Shown here: positions 20,985-32,520 of the stretch, piece after piece
How positions within the stretch are numbered: position 1 is the stretch's first letter
How the letters are laid out: the number at the start of each line of letters is the position of its first letter
Assembly (NCBI GenBank): GCA_034440635.1
Contig: JAOTON010001713.1
Coordinates: forward strand, 620,001 to 684,000
Source of the DNA: Lepas anatifera
Lineage: Eukaryota; Arthropoda; Thecostraca; Lepadidae
Length of the DNA: 64,000 nt
Direction: 5' to 3'
Program-made: the position numbers and the translations under genes
Notes under the pieces: model-generated
What the model was told of the DNA's origin: nothing
Databases searched by the model: none
Seen by the model: the letters and a program-made list of their open reading frames with translations, nothing else

Positions 20985-21710
20985 ACTTAAATCATACTTT
21001 CAAACACACCATACATCTCAAGAGTTGTGAACACGGTATGTATCTCAAACAGGCAAGCTCGAATATTCAGCGAGGGAAGTGGGCTTCTCTAAACCGACAC
21101 GACAAAATTCATACTTGTTGCATTGGCGCATATCTGTGAGGGACTTTTCCTATCAATTATGCTAAGGTGAACAGCATTGCGTGTGGGCTTTGTACTGCAA
21201 TTTTTAATCATTAAAATACTTTTTATTGCCAGACAAGCAATGTAGCCAGACGACGTTTTTCAAGTTTGATGCAGGTAGGACTCAGGACAAATATTCTCAA
21301 TCGGCTCTGCAGACTCAGCGCCGCTCAGAAGGCCGTGAAACGTTGCTCAGCGGCAGTACCATTGTGGCCAGCGTGACGCAATACGCGGCAACTTGTGCAA
21401 CATTTGTTCTTGTTTCGAGATTATGGAGAGGCACAGATCTGTTTAAATTGTGTCATTCAAATGGTGTCATTCATTGCAGGCAATATACGAGTCAATCAGC
21501 AGGTATTTTTCTCTAATTTGTGATGTGTTATTCCTAGCAGCAGGAAGCAATTTGGCTCAAAAATATTTTTTACCGCAGCAAACTATTCGTTTTCGCCATC
21601 ATGAAAAATGATCAAATAAACTTTGTATGCCCTGATTCGAGATCACTGGGTGCCAAGACATCAGAAATTGCCCGGGGAGCGGGGATCAAAAATAACATTG
21701 CAGCATCAAC
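20985..21710. other. No gene recognised
   Basis: No coding region or repeat family recognised between the transposon-protein relic and element D7. Confidence 0.4.
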
Positions 21711-21714
21711 CCAC

Positions 21715-22156
21715 CCTAATATATGATATGACTTTGTTAGGTCATATCGAGGATTGGTCAAATTAGATCATATGCATTTCATTAGAACCGCAAAGATAAG
21801 AGAAACCCAATGCTGTTAGAATAATCGCTGTAACACGATCCATTGCCAAGTTATTCAGTGTAAGCCACTTGTTTCATGTATTTCCAATGGAGAGACCATG
21901 ACTCGTACCTGACTGTAGGTCATGGATATCACCGGAATATTTTTTGTAATATCCGGTAGGCTCATTATGTGATATGAGTTTCAGATCTGACCTGACCTGA
22001 AATAATTTGGACGCAAAATGTTCACAAAGTTGTAAAATGATCCGAGTAAATGTATGCCAAGCATGGCGGCGCCACCCCCCCCCCTCACCGTTTTTATTCT
22101 ATTTTTGTTAGAAAAAACCCGAGGGGAGCGGATACCCGCCCCCATGAAAGCGCGTG
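21715..22156 (-). mobile_element. TTAA element D7, truncated (reverse orientation)
   Basis: The right end AGCGGATACCCGCCCCCATG then AAAGCGCGTG abuts TTAA at 22157-22160; it is the single-repeat end of subfamily D. The body matches D1 in the same direction (ATGACTTTGTTAGGTCATAT, TGACCTGACCTGAAATAATT). The left end with the doubled terminal repeat is missing. Confidence 0.75.
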
Positions 22157-22160
22157 TTAA

Positions 22161-22690
22161 TTTTGAAAGATTGTTCACAAAACCACAGAGCCTGACAGCA
22201 AACCTAGTCTCTTGGATTTCCTAAGACATATGTTTTACATATAGAGCTCTCAGTCACATTGCGTCACCTCTCCCATGATATAAAGTGGACTGGGACGTGA
22301 TCACTAAAAATGGTGGGCGCTAAAAACTCCTTGCTGAGAAGCCCTGCGGTGTTAAATAAATACCCTTGCCGGATTAAAAAACATAAGAGACATTTAACTT
22401 AAACTGCGTTCAATTTAAGGCCACAGCCGGACGGATTTAGTAAAAACATTGAGGGAGTAGATAAAAATCATTTGGTTAACCTTAAAAGAAGAACAGAAAA
22501 GAAGGTGCTGAAATAAAAGACTATTTTCCATTGCGTTTCGGTCGTTTTTGTTCTTTTTAGCACGTGTATGTGCTGACTATCACCAATTTCTGTTTCTAGA
22601 TTTTGTTTTACTTTAAAAATGTTCATCTATTCCTAAGAATGTCTGTTTGTGTCAACTTTCCCTATTCGTGAAGGTACTGTCAGCTTAAGC
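22161..22690. other. No gene recognised
   Basis: AT-rich sequence with no coding region or repeat recognised. The text from about 22690 is rich in CTCGCAC/GCACGA words like the region right of A2, and may be the other side of the interrupted Harbinger element. Confidence 0.35.
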
Positions 22691-22792
22691 AGGGCTGGAA
22701 CTTGTGCGATTCTAAGCAGGGCTGACACTCGCACCATTCTCTCGCACGCATTGGCACGAACTCGGTCGTGCAAAAGCGCAAACTAGTCTTAA

Positions 22793-23818
22793 CCCTCGCC
22801 CCACCGGGGGGGCCATCGATGGCCCCCTAAGGTTTTTCCGGGATAGCAGAAAAACGACGAGGCGCAGCACCGCGGTTGAGGGCTCTACCTCTCACTGCAT
22901 CATTTTCCCATCATCCCTGAAATTTTTTACCCCGGGTCACCCAAGGTCAGGTCACCAGACGAGGTCAACCAAGGTCACCTCACTTCACTTTAGAGCTCTG
23001 TAAGAGCTACATTTCAAAGTCGATCGATTTGAAACTTCCTACACTTCATGACCCCTCCAGGGTCTACAAGGTGTATATCCGGTATTTTTCGATTTCGTGC
23101 CCTGAGGTCAGGTCACGAGGCGACCTCTCCCATTGGAAAAGCATGGGGAAAAGCTATTTCATGATATAAAAGCCACAAAAATGATTGCAAATACTCAGAC
23201 TGCTCAGAAAAACGTTTTTGGACACCCTTTCACGGATCCCAGGGGTCATATTTGCCCTTTGACTTTTCCAAGGTCATCCAAGGTCACCGGAGGTCAAAAA
23301 CAGTATTTTGACAATAACTTTTGACCTAATTGAGCTAGAGCGATGAAACAAACACCACCATGTTTGTCTTGTCACTGGCTTTCATTTGATATACGGCAAG
23401 GTCACTTTTTGACCTTTCGTGACCTCAGGTCATATTAGGTCACGAGGTGACCTCTGGCGGTCAAACCACTGGCGGGAGGTCTTTACGTTCCACATAGCGG
23501 AAAAAGTACAGGCAATTTGCTATCAAATGTAGTTTACCAGGCCTCAATAGCTCTAATGACATAAGAGTTATGCCCAGTTTGCTTAATCATTGCATATTTG
23601 AGTGAAAATAGTTGATCTTGACCTAATTTGACCTCTGGAGGTCAAACCATTGACCTGAGCACTAAAACATGCGAAGTAATTTCTTACTGAATTCACGCGA
23701 TCTTTCTATTGCACTTTGCAGATTTGCGCTAACGCCCATATTTTCGGAGTTAGAGGGGGGGCCATCGATGGCCCCCCGGTGGGGCGAAGGTGGCGCCGGA
23801 CCCCCGGTGGGGCGCGGG
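22793..23818 (+). mobile_element. TTAA element A2 (1026 bp), near-identical to A1
   Basis: TTAA at 22789-22792 and 23819-23822. Ends, palindromes and doubled right terminal repeat are as in A1. Reading the two copies side by side I find only scattered single-base differences (for example GGGATTTTTCG versus GGTATTTTTCG), so they moved recently. The element lies in CG-rich CACGAAC-type text next to a Harbinger relic. Confidence 0.9.
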
Positions 23819-24140
23819 TTAAACTCGCGTGAACTGTTCGGAATCTCGTGACTGCGTGACATTTTGCAGACGGAAGTTTTGAAATATTCAAAGTTTTGGC
23901 ACGACACACTTTTCGCGACCGGTACGTAAACTAAGCGCAATCTGTTCGTGAACTTGTCGCAAACAGGGCGGGACAATGCGGGAGGATGCGCACCAATGCG
24001 TGCCAGTGCGCGCCATGCCACGACATGCGCCACCTGCGCCGCATTGTTCACGAACGGGTTACTAACTGTTTACGACTAGTTTGCGACATGTTCACGCGAT
24101 GGTGCATGCCGCAGTGTGGTGGTGCATTCCCCTGACGCGG

Positions 24141-24650
24141 TCACGTGTGCTTCACGCCCTGGTCGCACGACCAGTTCACGCACTTCACGAACGTTTTGCA
24201 CATGGTACGAGCACTTCGCGAAGTATTCACGACAAGTTTGCGTAGGTTGAGGTTGTGTAGGACACAGGCGCACATCGTGATCAACTTGATGTTGTCGGGG
24301 TACTGCTGCATTGTTGTCAAGAAGCAACGGAACCTGTGAGACAAGATTCCAGAGGCATTTTCTACAACACGACCGGCACGAGACAACCTGTAGCCGTATA
24401 TGCGTTCTCGTTGGACCTGTGATCTATCAGAGAATGGTTTCATCATCCAGGTTCGGGGTGCGAAGGCGTCATCCTCTACAAAGTGATAGGGCACTGGTTT
24501 TTATAATTAGGGAGCGGTTCGGGCCGAGGCACTGCGGCACTGAGGCACTGCGGCACTCATCTTCTACAGCATCATGCAGGGAGCAGTCACTCCATGTTCC
24601 TCCATCCGATGCACCACCATCTGCCCAAATATCCACATACAAGTGATCTT
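24141..24650 (-). pseudogene. PIF/Harbinger transposase fragment
   Basis: Minus-strand translation from about 24640 gives DGGASDGGTWSDCSLHDAVE, then, after a break, MPYHFVEDDAFAPRTWMMKP, RERIYGYRLSRAGRVVENAS and GILSHRFRCFLTTMQQYP. Harbinger transposases (DDE_Tnp_4 family, relatives of HARBI1) have the DDAF block and the RLSRARRVVENAFGIL block, which carries the last catalytic glutamate. The N-terminal half and first aspartate are absent and there is at least one frame change, so the gene is dead. Spacer text between this and A2 (23823-24140) is rich in CACGA/TGCG words, with no gene. Confidence 0.8.
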
Positions 24651-24774
24651 TCCTCTTATAATTTTGAAGAGTTTTTTCTCAAAATTTTTAAGGCTAGGTC
24701 ATCTCAGGTCAGTTCACCAGTACAGGTCAATTGACCTGACCTAAAAAACGTTTAAGATAGCATAAGTCAGAACA
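24650..24774 (+). mobile_element. TTAA element D5, left fragment
   Basis: Matches the 5' body of subfamily D: TAGGTCATCTCAGGTCAG, TTCACCAGTACAGGTCAATT, GACCTGACCTAAAAAACG and AAGTCAGAACAGGATG. It includes AGGTCA-AT-TGACCT, an inverted repeat of half-sites with a 2-bp spacer that is conserved in the D copies. It is cut by the CR1 LINE at GGATG (24775-24779) and continues at 28319. The TTAA end is missing. Confidence 0.8.
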
Positions 24775-24909
24775 GGATGGACATGAAAGGGCTTTTTGAA
24801 TGAAAGTGAGGAGTGCAGAACAGCTAGATAAGGGTAGCACGATAGATTGCGAGTGATCAGGGACCCGGTGTTGTAGGAAAAGTGGCAGTATTGACAGGTT
24901 GAGATTAAA

Positions 24910-27180
24910 ATGCCTACCTTCCGAGCTTTGCGACCTGCTGAGATTTTTGTCGTGTCACTTTTTCTCGTCCAAGCACTACACTTCGTTTTGCGCACTGTAC
25001 AGCCTGCGCCTCCACCGTCGTGGCACTCTCGGTCTGCTGGACCGAGAACAGCTGATTCTGATTTCCCTGAACGTCCACTAGATGACAGTAGGGGTCACTC
25101 GCCAGCTGACCGTCTGTCCGCTGCAACAACGAGGTCGCCTCTTCACCGCGCCGGCAGAGGCGCGTCCAGACGCAGAGGCCGACGGGGTGGAACCAACTGG
25201 GCGCGGCACGATGACTGCAGAACTAACACCCTCATTATCGGACAGCTGAACATCCAGTCACTCAAGCCTAAGCTACCTGATCTGCGCACTGACATCCACA
25301 AAACTTACGGCTTTGACATCCTGGCCCTCTCGGAAACCTGGTTAACTTCAAACATTCCAGATCGACTTTTGACTGTTAGTGGATACAGTTTGTTTCGACG
25401 TGATCGACCGGATAACATGAAATTACCGAAAGATAAGGGTGGAGTCGCCATCCTTGTGCGCGATAACTTGAAATGTGAACTCATTCTGAACCCAGTGACA
25501 AGTGCTCAGAATTCCAATCTAGAAATTGTATGGGTTAGGGTGCATATTGACAATCGATACACAGTTGTGATAGGATCTGCATATAGAGTACCTAATACTA
25601 ATGTTCGACAAATATCCGAGGACATTGATGATTTAGAGCAGCAAATCCAGTCCATGTTTGTACGTTTCCCACGTTCGACTTTTGTCATTGCAGGAGACCT
25701 TAACCGGTGCTTGTTGAAGGCTGAGCGTGAAGAGCGTCAAGAACTTAGACACCTGCTTAGCATGTATGGTTTTTACGTTACTGACAGCTCCCGGCCAACC
25801 TATAGACCGGCGCAAAGCTTGCTTGACATTTTAGCAACCAACAGACCTGATTTAGTGCGTCGCGCAGGTGTAACAAGATGTCATTATGGTGGTCCTCATG
25901 ACTTTACTCGAGTTGCTCTGGCTAACGACAGTCGCACAACTGCTATAAACGCATCGCGTGTGTTCAAACGAGCACTTGGTAGAGTTGACCGAACCGATTT
26001 TAATTTGCGACTGTCTTGTTCTGACTGGTCCCGCGTTTATGATGCCGTCTTTCCCGATGATAAGTGGCGTGAGTTTAAACTGATTTTTATCCGTGAGCTT
26101 GACATTGTTGCTCCTTATCGGCGTGTATGCGCCCGTGATCATAAAACGCCTCCATTATCGGCTGGTACCCGGGACCTGCTGCAGCGCCGCCGCGCGGCTC
26201 TATCTGTAAACGACCGAGATGAATACGCGCGTGTTAACCGACTGTGTAGATCTGCCATCCGCCGTGACAATGTTAGGCTTTACAGTAGGGAGATAGCCCA
26301 GGGACGCCGTGGTGGACTCTGGCGGGTCCTACGGCCTGTAGTTGGCCAAAAGAAGCAGTCGTGCTCCATACCCGACATCACACCAGACGCGCTGAATGAT
26401 TATTATGCCTCATTAGGACCCAATACGGCGCGGAGTGTACCCCTTCCTTCGGCTGAAGTAACCACACTCTTGCGTCGGGTCTCAACAACCTCCTTTAAAG
26501 TACATCCAATTGATATCAACACTCTTTGCATCACTTTAGGTACCATGCGATCCTCAAAATCAACAGGCTTAGATGGAATTAGTGTCGAAATGTTGCAAAA
26601 ATTTTTCTTTGGTGTACGCTTCGCGCTGTTGGATATTTTTAATTCCAGTCTTGTTAGTGGCCGTGTACCTAGCACCTGGAAGCATGTTTTAGTTACGCCC
26701 ACCCCAAAGAGCAAGGTAGTTGCGGTACCAGCTGATACCCGCCCTATCTCTATTCTTCCGGCCGTAACTAAAATCGTCGAACGTGTTGTGCAAAAACAGC
26801 TCACTCAGTACTTGGAAGACAATTTCGTATTTTCGGACGCGCAACACGGATATAGAAAACTTCATTCTACTGAGACAGCGCTTCATGTCATTACCGATAC
26901 AGCTTTGCGGGCCATGGACCTGGGCGAAATTGCGATTCTAGTACTTTTGGATCTTTCAAAGTGTTTTGACGTGGTCCCGCATACCAAATTACTTGAAAAA
27001 CTGGCTCTCTATGGAATTGACACTGCCTGGTTCCGCAGCTACCTTGAGGGCCATACACAGCAGGTGCAGCTGCGTGGAAACGTGACCGGTGCCGATCGCG
27101 GAGCGGGAGGCAACTGCCGTGTAGGGGGTGCCTGTCCAACCAGCTGCGTCTGCAGAACTGGGGGGTCAAAATTTGTCTAA
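24910..27180 (+). pseudogene. LINE ORF2, endonuclease and first half of RT
   Basis: 756 codons open. Endonuclease landmarks: LNIQSLKPK (res. 113-121), LALSETWL (138-145, catalytic E), GGVAILVRD (177-185), GSAYRVPN (222-229), IAGDLN (260-265), LLDILATN (304-311) and GGPHDFTRVAL (327-337), where a conserved SDH has become PHD. RT blocks follow: KSTGLDGIS, STWKHVLVTPTPK, TRPISILPAVTKIVERVV, DAQHGYRKLHSTETAL and LLDLSKCFDVVPH with the first catalytic aspartate. The frame ends in an aberrant Gly/Cys-rich tail near 27.1-27.18 kb, where the true frame shifts by one. The first ~100 residues are Pro/Arg-rich with a hydrophobic segment (res. 11-30). Confidence 0.85.
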
Positions 27181-28132
27181 AACACGGGATATTAAAACTG
27201 GTATTTTTCAAGGAGGAGCGTTTAGTTGTATTTTGTACGCGCTTTTTGCGAACGACCTGAGTTTGTGTATATGTGAGGGAGTAACGACGGTCTGTTATGC
27301 AGACGACACGAGTATCATGGTTTGTGGTAAAAAACAAGATTTACATTTGGTTATAACCCGCTTGGAATCTGCCCTCAGTTCTGCCTTCAATTGGTTCTGC
27401 CATAATGGCATGAAAGTCAACACCCAGAAGACGCAAATGGTTGTGATAGGTACCCGGGCCATGCTCCGCGGTCTGCCTCCGGTCACCCTAAATTTTTGTG
27501 GGAATACCATTCATGACTCACGTGTTGTTAAAAGTCTCGGAATCGTTATTGATAGACACCTTTCTTATCAGTCTCATGTTGATTCAATCACAAAAAAGTG
27601 CACAGGCATTCTCATGGCTCTAAATCATGCGCGACATGTGATCCCTACCTCGGCTTTAAAATTAGTTGTTGAATCTTTAGCCATTTCAATCGTCCGGTAC
27701 TGCATCTCTGTGTATGGTTCCTGTGGTGCAACTCAGGTGCACCGTATTCAAAAAATTCTAAATTTCTGTGCGCGTGTGGTGTCGGGCCGACGTCGATATG
27801 ATCACATATCAGACGTTATGGAGCTGCTGCAATGGCCTTCTGCCCGCCAGCTGATCACGTATCACTCTGTGAGCGCTGTTGAGAGGATTATTAGCTCGGG
27901 ACGACCCTCTTGTGTTGCGGCAACTATAGGAGAGCCAGCCCATCGTGTACACAATCACGACACTCGCAACGCCGGGCAGCGCATACTCCCTCGGATCCGC
28001 ACAGAGGCAGGCCGGCGCCGACTCTGTTACCGCGGTGTTAGCGCACTCAACAGCCTCCAGCTGGTACCTGGCACCTCTAATTTTAAGGCCATCTTAAAAT
28101 CTCTTTTATCACGGGCGCCGGATGTAGCGTAG
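27128..28132 (+). pseudogene. LINE ORF2, second half of RT and C-terminus
   Basis: Continues the previous frame after a shift: SKTRDIKTGIFQGGAFSC (normally a VPQGS-type block, here FQGGA), LYALFANDLSLC, then CYADDTSIM with YADD at 27296-27307, NGMKVNTQKTQMVVIG, VVKSLGIVIDRHLSYQSHV and a C-terminal region with ILNFCARVVSGRRRYDHIS and LPRIRTEAGRRRLCYRG. The same C-terminal phrases occur in LINE fragments at 18.3-18.7 and 30.7-31.2 kb. The start shown is internal to the LINE, not a genuine start. One frameshift separates this from a complete protein. Confidence 0.85.
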
Positions 28133-28318
28133 ATGTCTAGTCATTGTGTTATGCTTTTACGTGTTATGTTTGTGTGTGCCAGAGTGTGTGTCTCTTATCT
28201 GTGATTCTTTTATTCCTTTTAGTAACCCTACTGTTTTATATTCTTGACGTGATTGTGCGAAAATTCCCCTCGCTGCCGTGGACCACAATTGAATATATTT
28301 TAGTCTTTGAGTCTTTGA

Positions 28319-28933
28319 GGATGAACCCATCTGATTGAAACTCAGATCACATAATAGGCCCACCGAGTTCTCTAAAAAAATTTCCGGTATTTTTACATCG
28401 ATGACCTAAGGTCAAATTCTCCATGAGAAATACATAGGAAAAATGGCTTTGATTGAATAACTTGGTAATGGATAGTGATAGAGCGTTTATTTTAACTGCA
28501 TTATATTTTATTGTCTTTGCTGTTCAAATAATATGCATTTTGACCTAACATGACCTTGACCTGACTTCAGGTCAGGTCATATACAATTTGTGACCTAATT
28601 TGACCCAGCGAGTTCATATTTTATATCATTCGATTTGACTTGCTGCGAGATTTCCAATACCGAAAGTTGTTTTTCTCTATCTTCACTTGTCCAGGTGATG
28701 TGACCGAAAGCCTTCATTTAAATCATATCCCTATGATGACATATCTTGACCTCTAGTGACCTTAAATGTGACCTGGCAAAAATGGTTTAAATATTTTTGA
28801 TCAAGAAGTTGATGGGCTACCCAACACCGCTTCTGTTTTTCTCTATCTAGTGTGGTTCTCGAGATCTTATGGGGGGCGGGCACCCGCCGCCCCCGTCAAA
28901 GTGGAGGTGGCTCAGACCCCTACAATACGCATG
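28319..28933 (+). mobile_element. TTAA element D5, right fragment
   Basis: Resumes subfamily D after the LINE: GATTGAAACTCAGATCACAT, GGCCCACCGAGTTCTC and an AGGTCA-rich body (TGACCTTGACCTGACTTCAG), then the doubled end: GGGGGCGGGCACCCGCCGCC, AAGTGGAGGTGGCTCAGACC, ACAATACGCATG and TTAA at 28934-28937. Confidence 0.85.
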
Positions 28934-28957
28934 TTAAAGGAATATTGCAGTTGCTGG

Positions 28958-29233
28958 CAGGGGCGGACGCAGACCCCAGTTTTGGGGGCCAAACCCATGT
29001 CTGCCTCTCCTCCTGGGGGGGGGGGTATGTGCAATTCGGGAGCTTCCCAGACAGGTAGTATAAGCTACCTCTCCAAGTAGGTACATGATCGCTCTCCTGG
29101 GGGGGGGCAAAGATTTAATTTCTCATCAGACCTAGTGTAAACGACTGAAAAAACGACCTTTGGGGGGCCAAAAGATGGTTTTCCTCAGCGCTTTAGGGGG
29201 ACAATGGCCGGAATTTCCCTGCTTCCGCCAATG
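28958..29233. mobile_element. hAT MITE (276 bp)
   Basis: Exact 8-bp duplication GTTGCTGG at 28950-28957 and 29234-29241. Left end CAGGGGCGGACGCAG, right end on the other strand CATTGGCGGAAGCAG. The interior has G runs and no coding region. A related right end (CCTGCGTCCGCCAATGG) is at about 44060-44078. Confidence 0.9.
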
Positions 29234-29506
29234 GTTGCTGGCGGGAATCGTTCAACTATTGCGCAAAGTGTTACAGTGGCGATTTGTTTCTAGAAAATTA
29301 GCGACGTATTTATTAAATTTATCTTGTAGATACAGTAGAGAATAAATAAAGACATAATCAAGTCGAATTTTGACATCCATGATTAATACTTAACGGAAAT
29401 TTGGCATACTTTATCAATTATTTTCTACCCTGAAAACCTGAACATTACATAGCTACGGCGCATCCCTCCCGTCAACATACCTTGTGTAAAGGCATCTTGA
29501 CATATC

Positions 29507-29810
29507 CAGCTCCCCTCCAACAGCAAGCGCAGATGACCGGGTGTGACGTCACACCTCGTAGCATATAACATGGGAAAACTAAATGATTAAATATCCAAAT
29601 TTTTGCAAAAAGAGGCCCAGAATCGAAGATGAAATCCTTATTTATTGCATTTGGGATAAACGTAATTACCGTGCATTCTCGAAAATGTGAGTGCCATTAG
29701 CAGCAGTTTGACACACGGCCCAAATGTGAGGGAATTCCTACACGCCCGTGTGACGTCACTCGGGCGTGGAGGAATCCCTCTTGAACGTACCTTTAAGTAA
29801 AGGTATCTTG
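29507..29810 (-). mobile_element. CRE-hairpin MITE, copy 1 (304 bp, reverse)
   Basis: Reverse copy of the MITE at 48961-49272. One end reads CAGCTCCCCTCCAACAGCAA and GGGTGTGACGTCACACC; the other holds a long hairpin at 29731-29778 (GGAATTCCTACACGCCCG and CGGGCGTGGAGGAATCCC around TGACGTCA) and ends GTACCTTTAAGTAAAGGTAT. Both flanks share AAAGG(C/T)ATCTTGACA, so the target duplication here is imperfect or the outer repeat is part of the element. Confidence 0.75.
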
Positions 29811-30734
29811 ACAGATATCTATTCTGATCATATTTTTAAGATGGCATTTAAACATGAGTGTGTGTCAAAAATTGTTCCCAATGCACACACAAAATATCGC
29901 TGTCATCCTCTGTTGTAGGGAAACCTAAAACAAAAACCAAGTGTACCTATGCAACCAAATATTACCTATGAGCATTGAACTCCTAGGCATGAAAAGCTAC
30001 ATGGGCTGTCGATCTGTTGAAACATTCTACCGCTAATACATAATTTATTGCTGCAACATACATGCAAGCATCTGCAAACAAATGCACCATTTTACGTTTG
30101 AGGCTATAATCGGAACCCAGTTTTGAATCTTCCTCGTGTCTACGCTTAAAATAACATGAGGTAATTTTTCGATACCAGTCTTTTTTAATGGGTGTCAGTA
30201 GCGGAAGTGCATTTAAATTCTTAAGTGCTGCTTTAAAAGCGCTCTTAAAGTCCGCTACCAGCTATTCTGCTACTGTTTTGTTAAAAACCGCTACCGCTAC
30301 TCCGCCACTATTGAGAGATTTCGCAAATAGCGGAGCAGCTGAGTAGCGCTCTTAGGTAGCGCACCACCAGGCTCTGTCATAAACATGGGTGGAGATCCTG
30401 GGGGTGGGGAGAGGGGTCAAGACCCCCCTGAATTTTGGGTCCGTCATAAGCTTTGTATAGGACTTGCAATGCCGTGCCAGCGTTAACCCACCCAGAACCC
30501 CCTGAATCCAGAAGAGATCTCCAGCCCTGATCATACACGCCGGAGTAAGGAGGCCTAGTGACCCGAGGGCAAGGAACTCGGGAAGTCAAAGCCCCTTGAC
30601 TCTTGACAATTTCTCCACGCATGCCGCCGAAGCCGTGCGCCGCTGCCCTGGGCTAATCTCTTGTCTAAGACATGGAAAGCATTACCTGCCCGAGACATTG
30701 TTCACCGCTGACGTACAGGACCAGCCCTGCCCAT
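29811..30734. other. No gene recognised
   Basis: Contains a stretch with alternating AGCGGA/TCCGCTA words at 30190-30355, possibly a decayed hAT-type MITE, and a GC-rich patch with AGACCCCCCTGAATTTTGGG near 30420. No coding region recognised. Confidence 0.35.
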
Positions 30735-31375
30735 GTAACGTACTGCATCACTGTATATGATGCCAGTAACAGAACGCAGTTGAGCAAGATCTAGAAAGTC
30801 ATCAATGCTGCTGCCCCTGTTATCTCTGGACGCTGTAAATACGATCACATCTGTGACGGTTTGGATACATTGGAATCGCATGATGCGACTGATGTGCACT
30901 TTGACCATGGGTCCACTCTCTTCAAACTCTCTTTAGCGTGCGGTGAGCCTGGGTCCATCGCCAGTGCTTTAGCTACCCGACCTGCTATACACCAGCGCTA
31001 AACGCGGAATGCTGAAAGTCTCAGTGTGCCTGAGATCCGCTCTGAATTCGGAAGGCATCGTTTAATGTACTCCATAGTGTCTGCCTTTAACTCACTTCCT
31101 TCTGATGTACGGAATCTTCCGCCCGCTCCTTTCAAACAAGTGCTGAAGAGGTATCTTACTGATCAGCGGGCAACGTCCACTTTGAGCTGAGTGGTTGCGC
31201 TGTTCTTTTGTGTGCCGACACTACTATTTATGCTATTTTTGTATGCCTGTAACGTATGTGACTGATGAGACCTTGTCTGGCTGATTTTATATTTTATCTG
31301 ACTGACGCAAAGTCAATAATATAAGCAGATAATGTTCAGCGATCTTGAGCCGTGGAATAGATAACTAAGTAAGTA
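30735..31375 (+). pseudogene. C-terminal and 3' UTR fragment of a CR1-like LINE
   Basis: Translation gives VTYCITVYDASNRTQLSKI, VINAAAPVISGRCKYDHICD, then LSVPEIRSEFGRHRLMYS, VSAFNSLPSDVRNLPPAPF and KQVLKRYLTDQ ending at a stop near 31188. This matches the C-terminus of the CR1 ORF2 at 27.7-28.1 kb at modest identity. After the stop a 3' UTR runs to a terminal tandem AAGT repeat at about 31363-31376. 5' truncated, with at least one in-frame stop. Confidence 0.8.
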
Positions 31376-31376
31376 A

Positions 31377-32520
31377 AGTACTGTTGAGAGTACGACTGTG
31401 CTTCATGTCCGGACAGTGGCGCAGCCAAGTAGGCACTTGAGGCCCGAGGGATAAGTGCTGCAGGTCATGATCAAGGTGCTCTCGCGCGTTTCTCTAAGGG
31501 GCGTCCGAGTCGTAATCCAGAGGGCCTCCGTTTGTTGGTTATAAACTGGGAAATTTAGGCGGTGCCTGAATCAATGTCAAGGGGCCCCGAGTGTCAGTGT
31601 CATGGGGGGGCCGAAGAATAGGCAAACAATTGATCGGGAAAATGTAAAGACCCCAGATGTTGGCTTTAAGGGGCTTCTGCATCATAATGAAAGGGCAAAA
31701 TAAAGCAACATAAATGTTTCGTGATTGCTCTTCCTGTCCCACTGCGGCGGCTTACGCTGCTTGTTTTCCAGACATCCCCTTCAGACTGGGTTGCAGAAAA
31801 TAGTAAAATATTCTGAAGAATGGGCTAATAAATTCAGTTTTGACTGTTGAAATGCTGTTTCCTGGTGACATGACTCAATGAGCAGCTAAAAAGTGCTTGG
31901 CGGAGCCACAGTGGGAAAACGCAAACTTGGAGGCCAGAATATTGTACCAAACAAGACCCAAAAGGTTAGAATGGTGTATCTAGCATGGACGTCTCAATGG
32001 ACAAAACATAAAGAGGCCAGGAAATATACCACTTCCTGCTGGAAAGACAATTGCACTTCTGCAATCCAAAACTCATCGGATTTGGGCTCCTTGATGCATT
32101 AATCCCTCACCGCCTGAGGGGTCCGACCAGACCCCCTTCTCGCGAATGATGCCAGGCCGATTCAAATGAGACGCGCGTCGCTTTGCAGGCCTCTAGTGTG
32201 TTTAATTTGACAGCTTTTGTCCCAAAAATTCACATCAGGTCAGGTCAGGGTAGCGAGTTATGACGAGATTTTTAAACCAACATAGGGCAGTCCTGTCCTT
32301 CTAAAGTGATGCTGACAGTAGCCAGGGTGTAACTCGGCTTCTTGAACGTTGCAGGTCTGGTACCGCACATGGTGTGGCTCGTCACGATGTGTTCGTATGC
32401 GAAAGCGGGCTCTTCAGACCAAAATTTACAAACATTTCAACTTAAGCCCGCACAAGGAAAAGCTCATAAAAAGGATGTTGCTCTCTGACATTCTAATTTT
32501 TTTAATAAATTTTGTCCAAC
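31377..32520. other. No gene recognised
   Basis: GACAGTGGCGCAGCCAAG at 31421-31438 resembles a hAT-type terminus but no partner was found. A short AGGTCAGGTCAGGG lies at 32236-32249. No gene seen. Confidence 0.35.

Larger units (their letters stand above)
24780..28318 (+). mobile_element. CR1-type LINE (copy 2), nearly full-length ORF2
   Basis: A 3.5-kb LINE inserted in element D5. The D sequence stops at GGATG (24775-24779) and resumes at GGATG (28319-28323), suggesting a short target duplication. The 3' end is a tandem octamer GTCTTTGA repeated twice at about 28303-28318; short tandem octamers at the 3' end are typical of CR1 elements rather than poly(A). ORF2 spans 24910-28132 with a frame change near 27.15 kb. 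No ORF1 is visible, and the 5' region is short, so it may be 5' truncated. Confidence 0.85.

Noticed and set aside
24910..25129. Viral origin for the 2A-like motif or LINE proteins
   Set aside because: All RT-bearing sequences carry LINE or Penelope domain orders; no capsid, envelope, integrase or protease was seen.
31421..31438. hAT-type element starting CAGTGGCGCAGCCAAG
   Set aside because: No matching right end or 8-bp duplication found.
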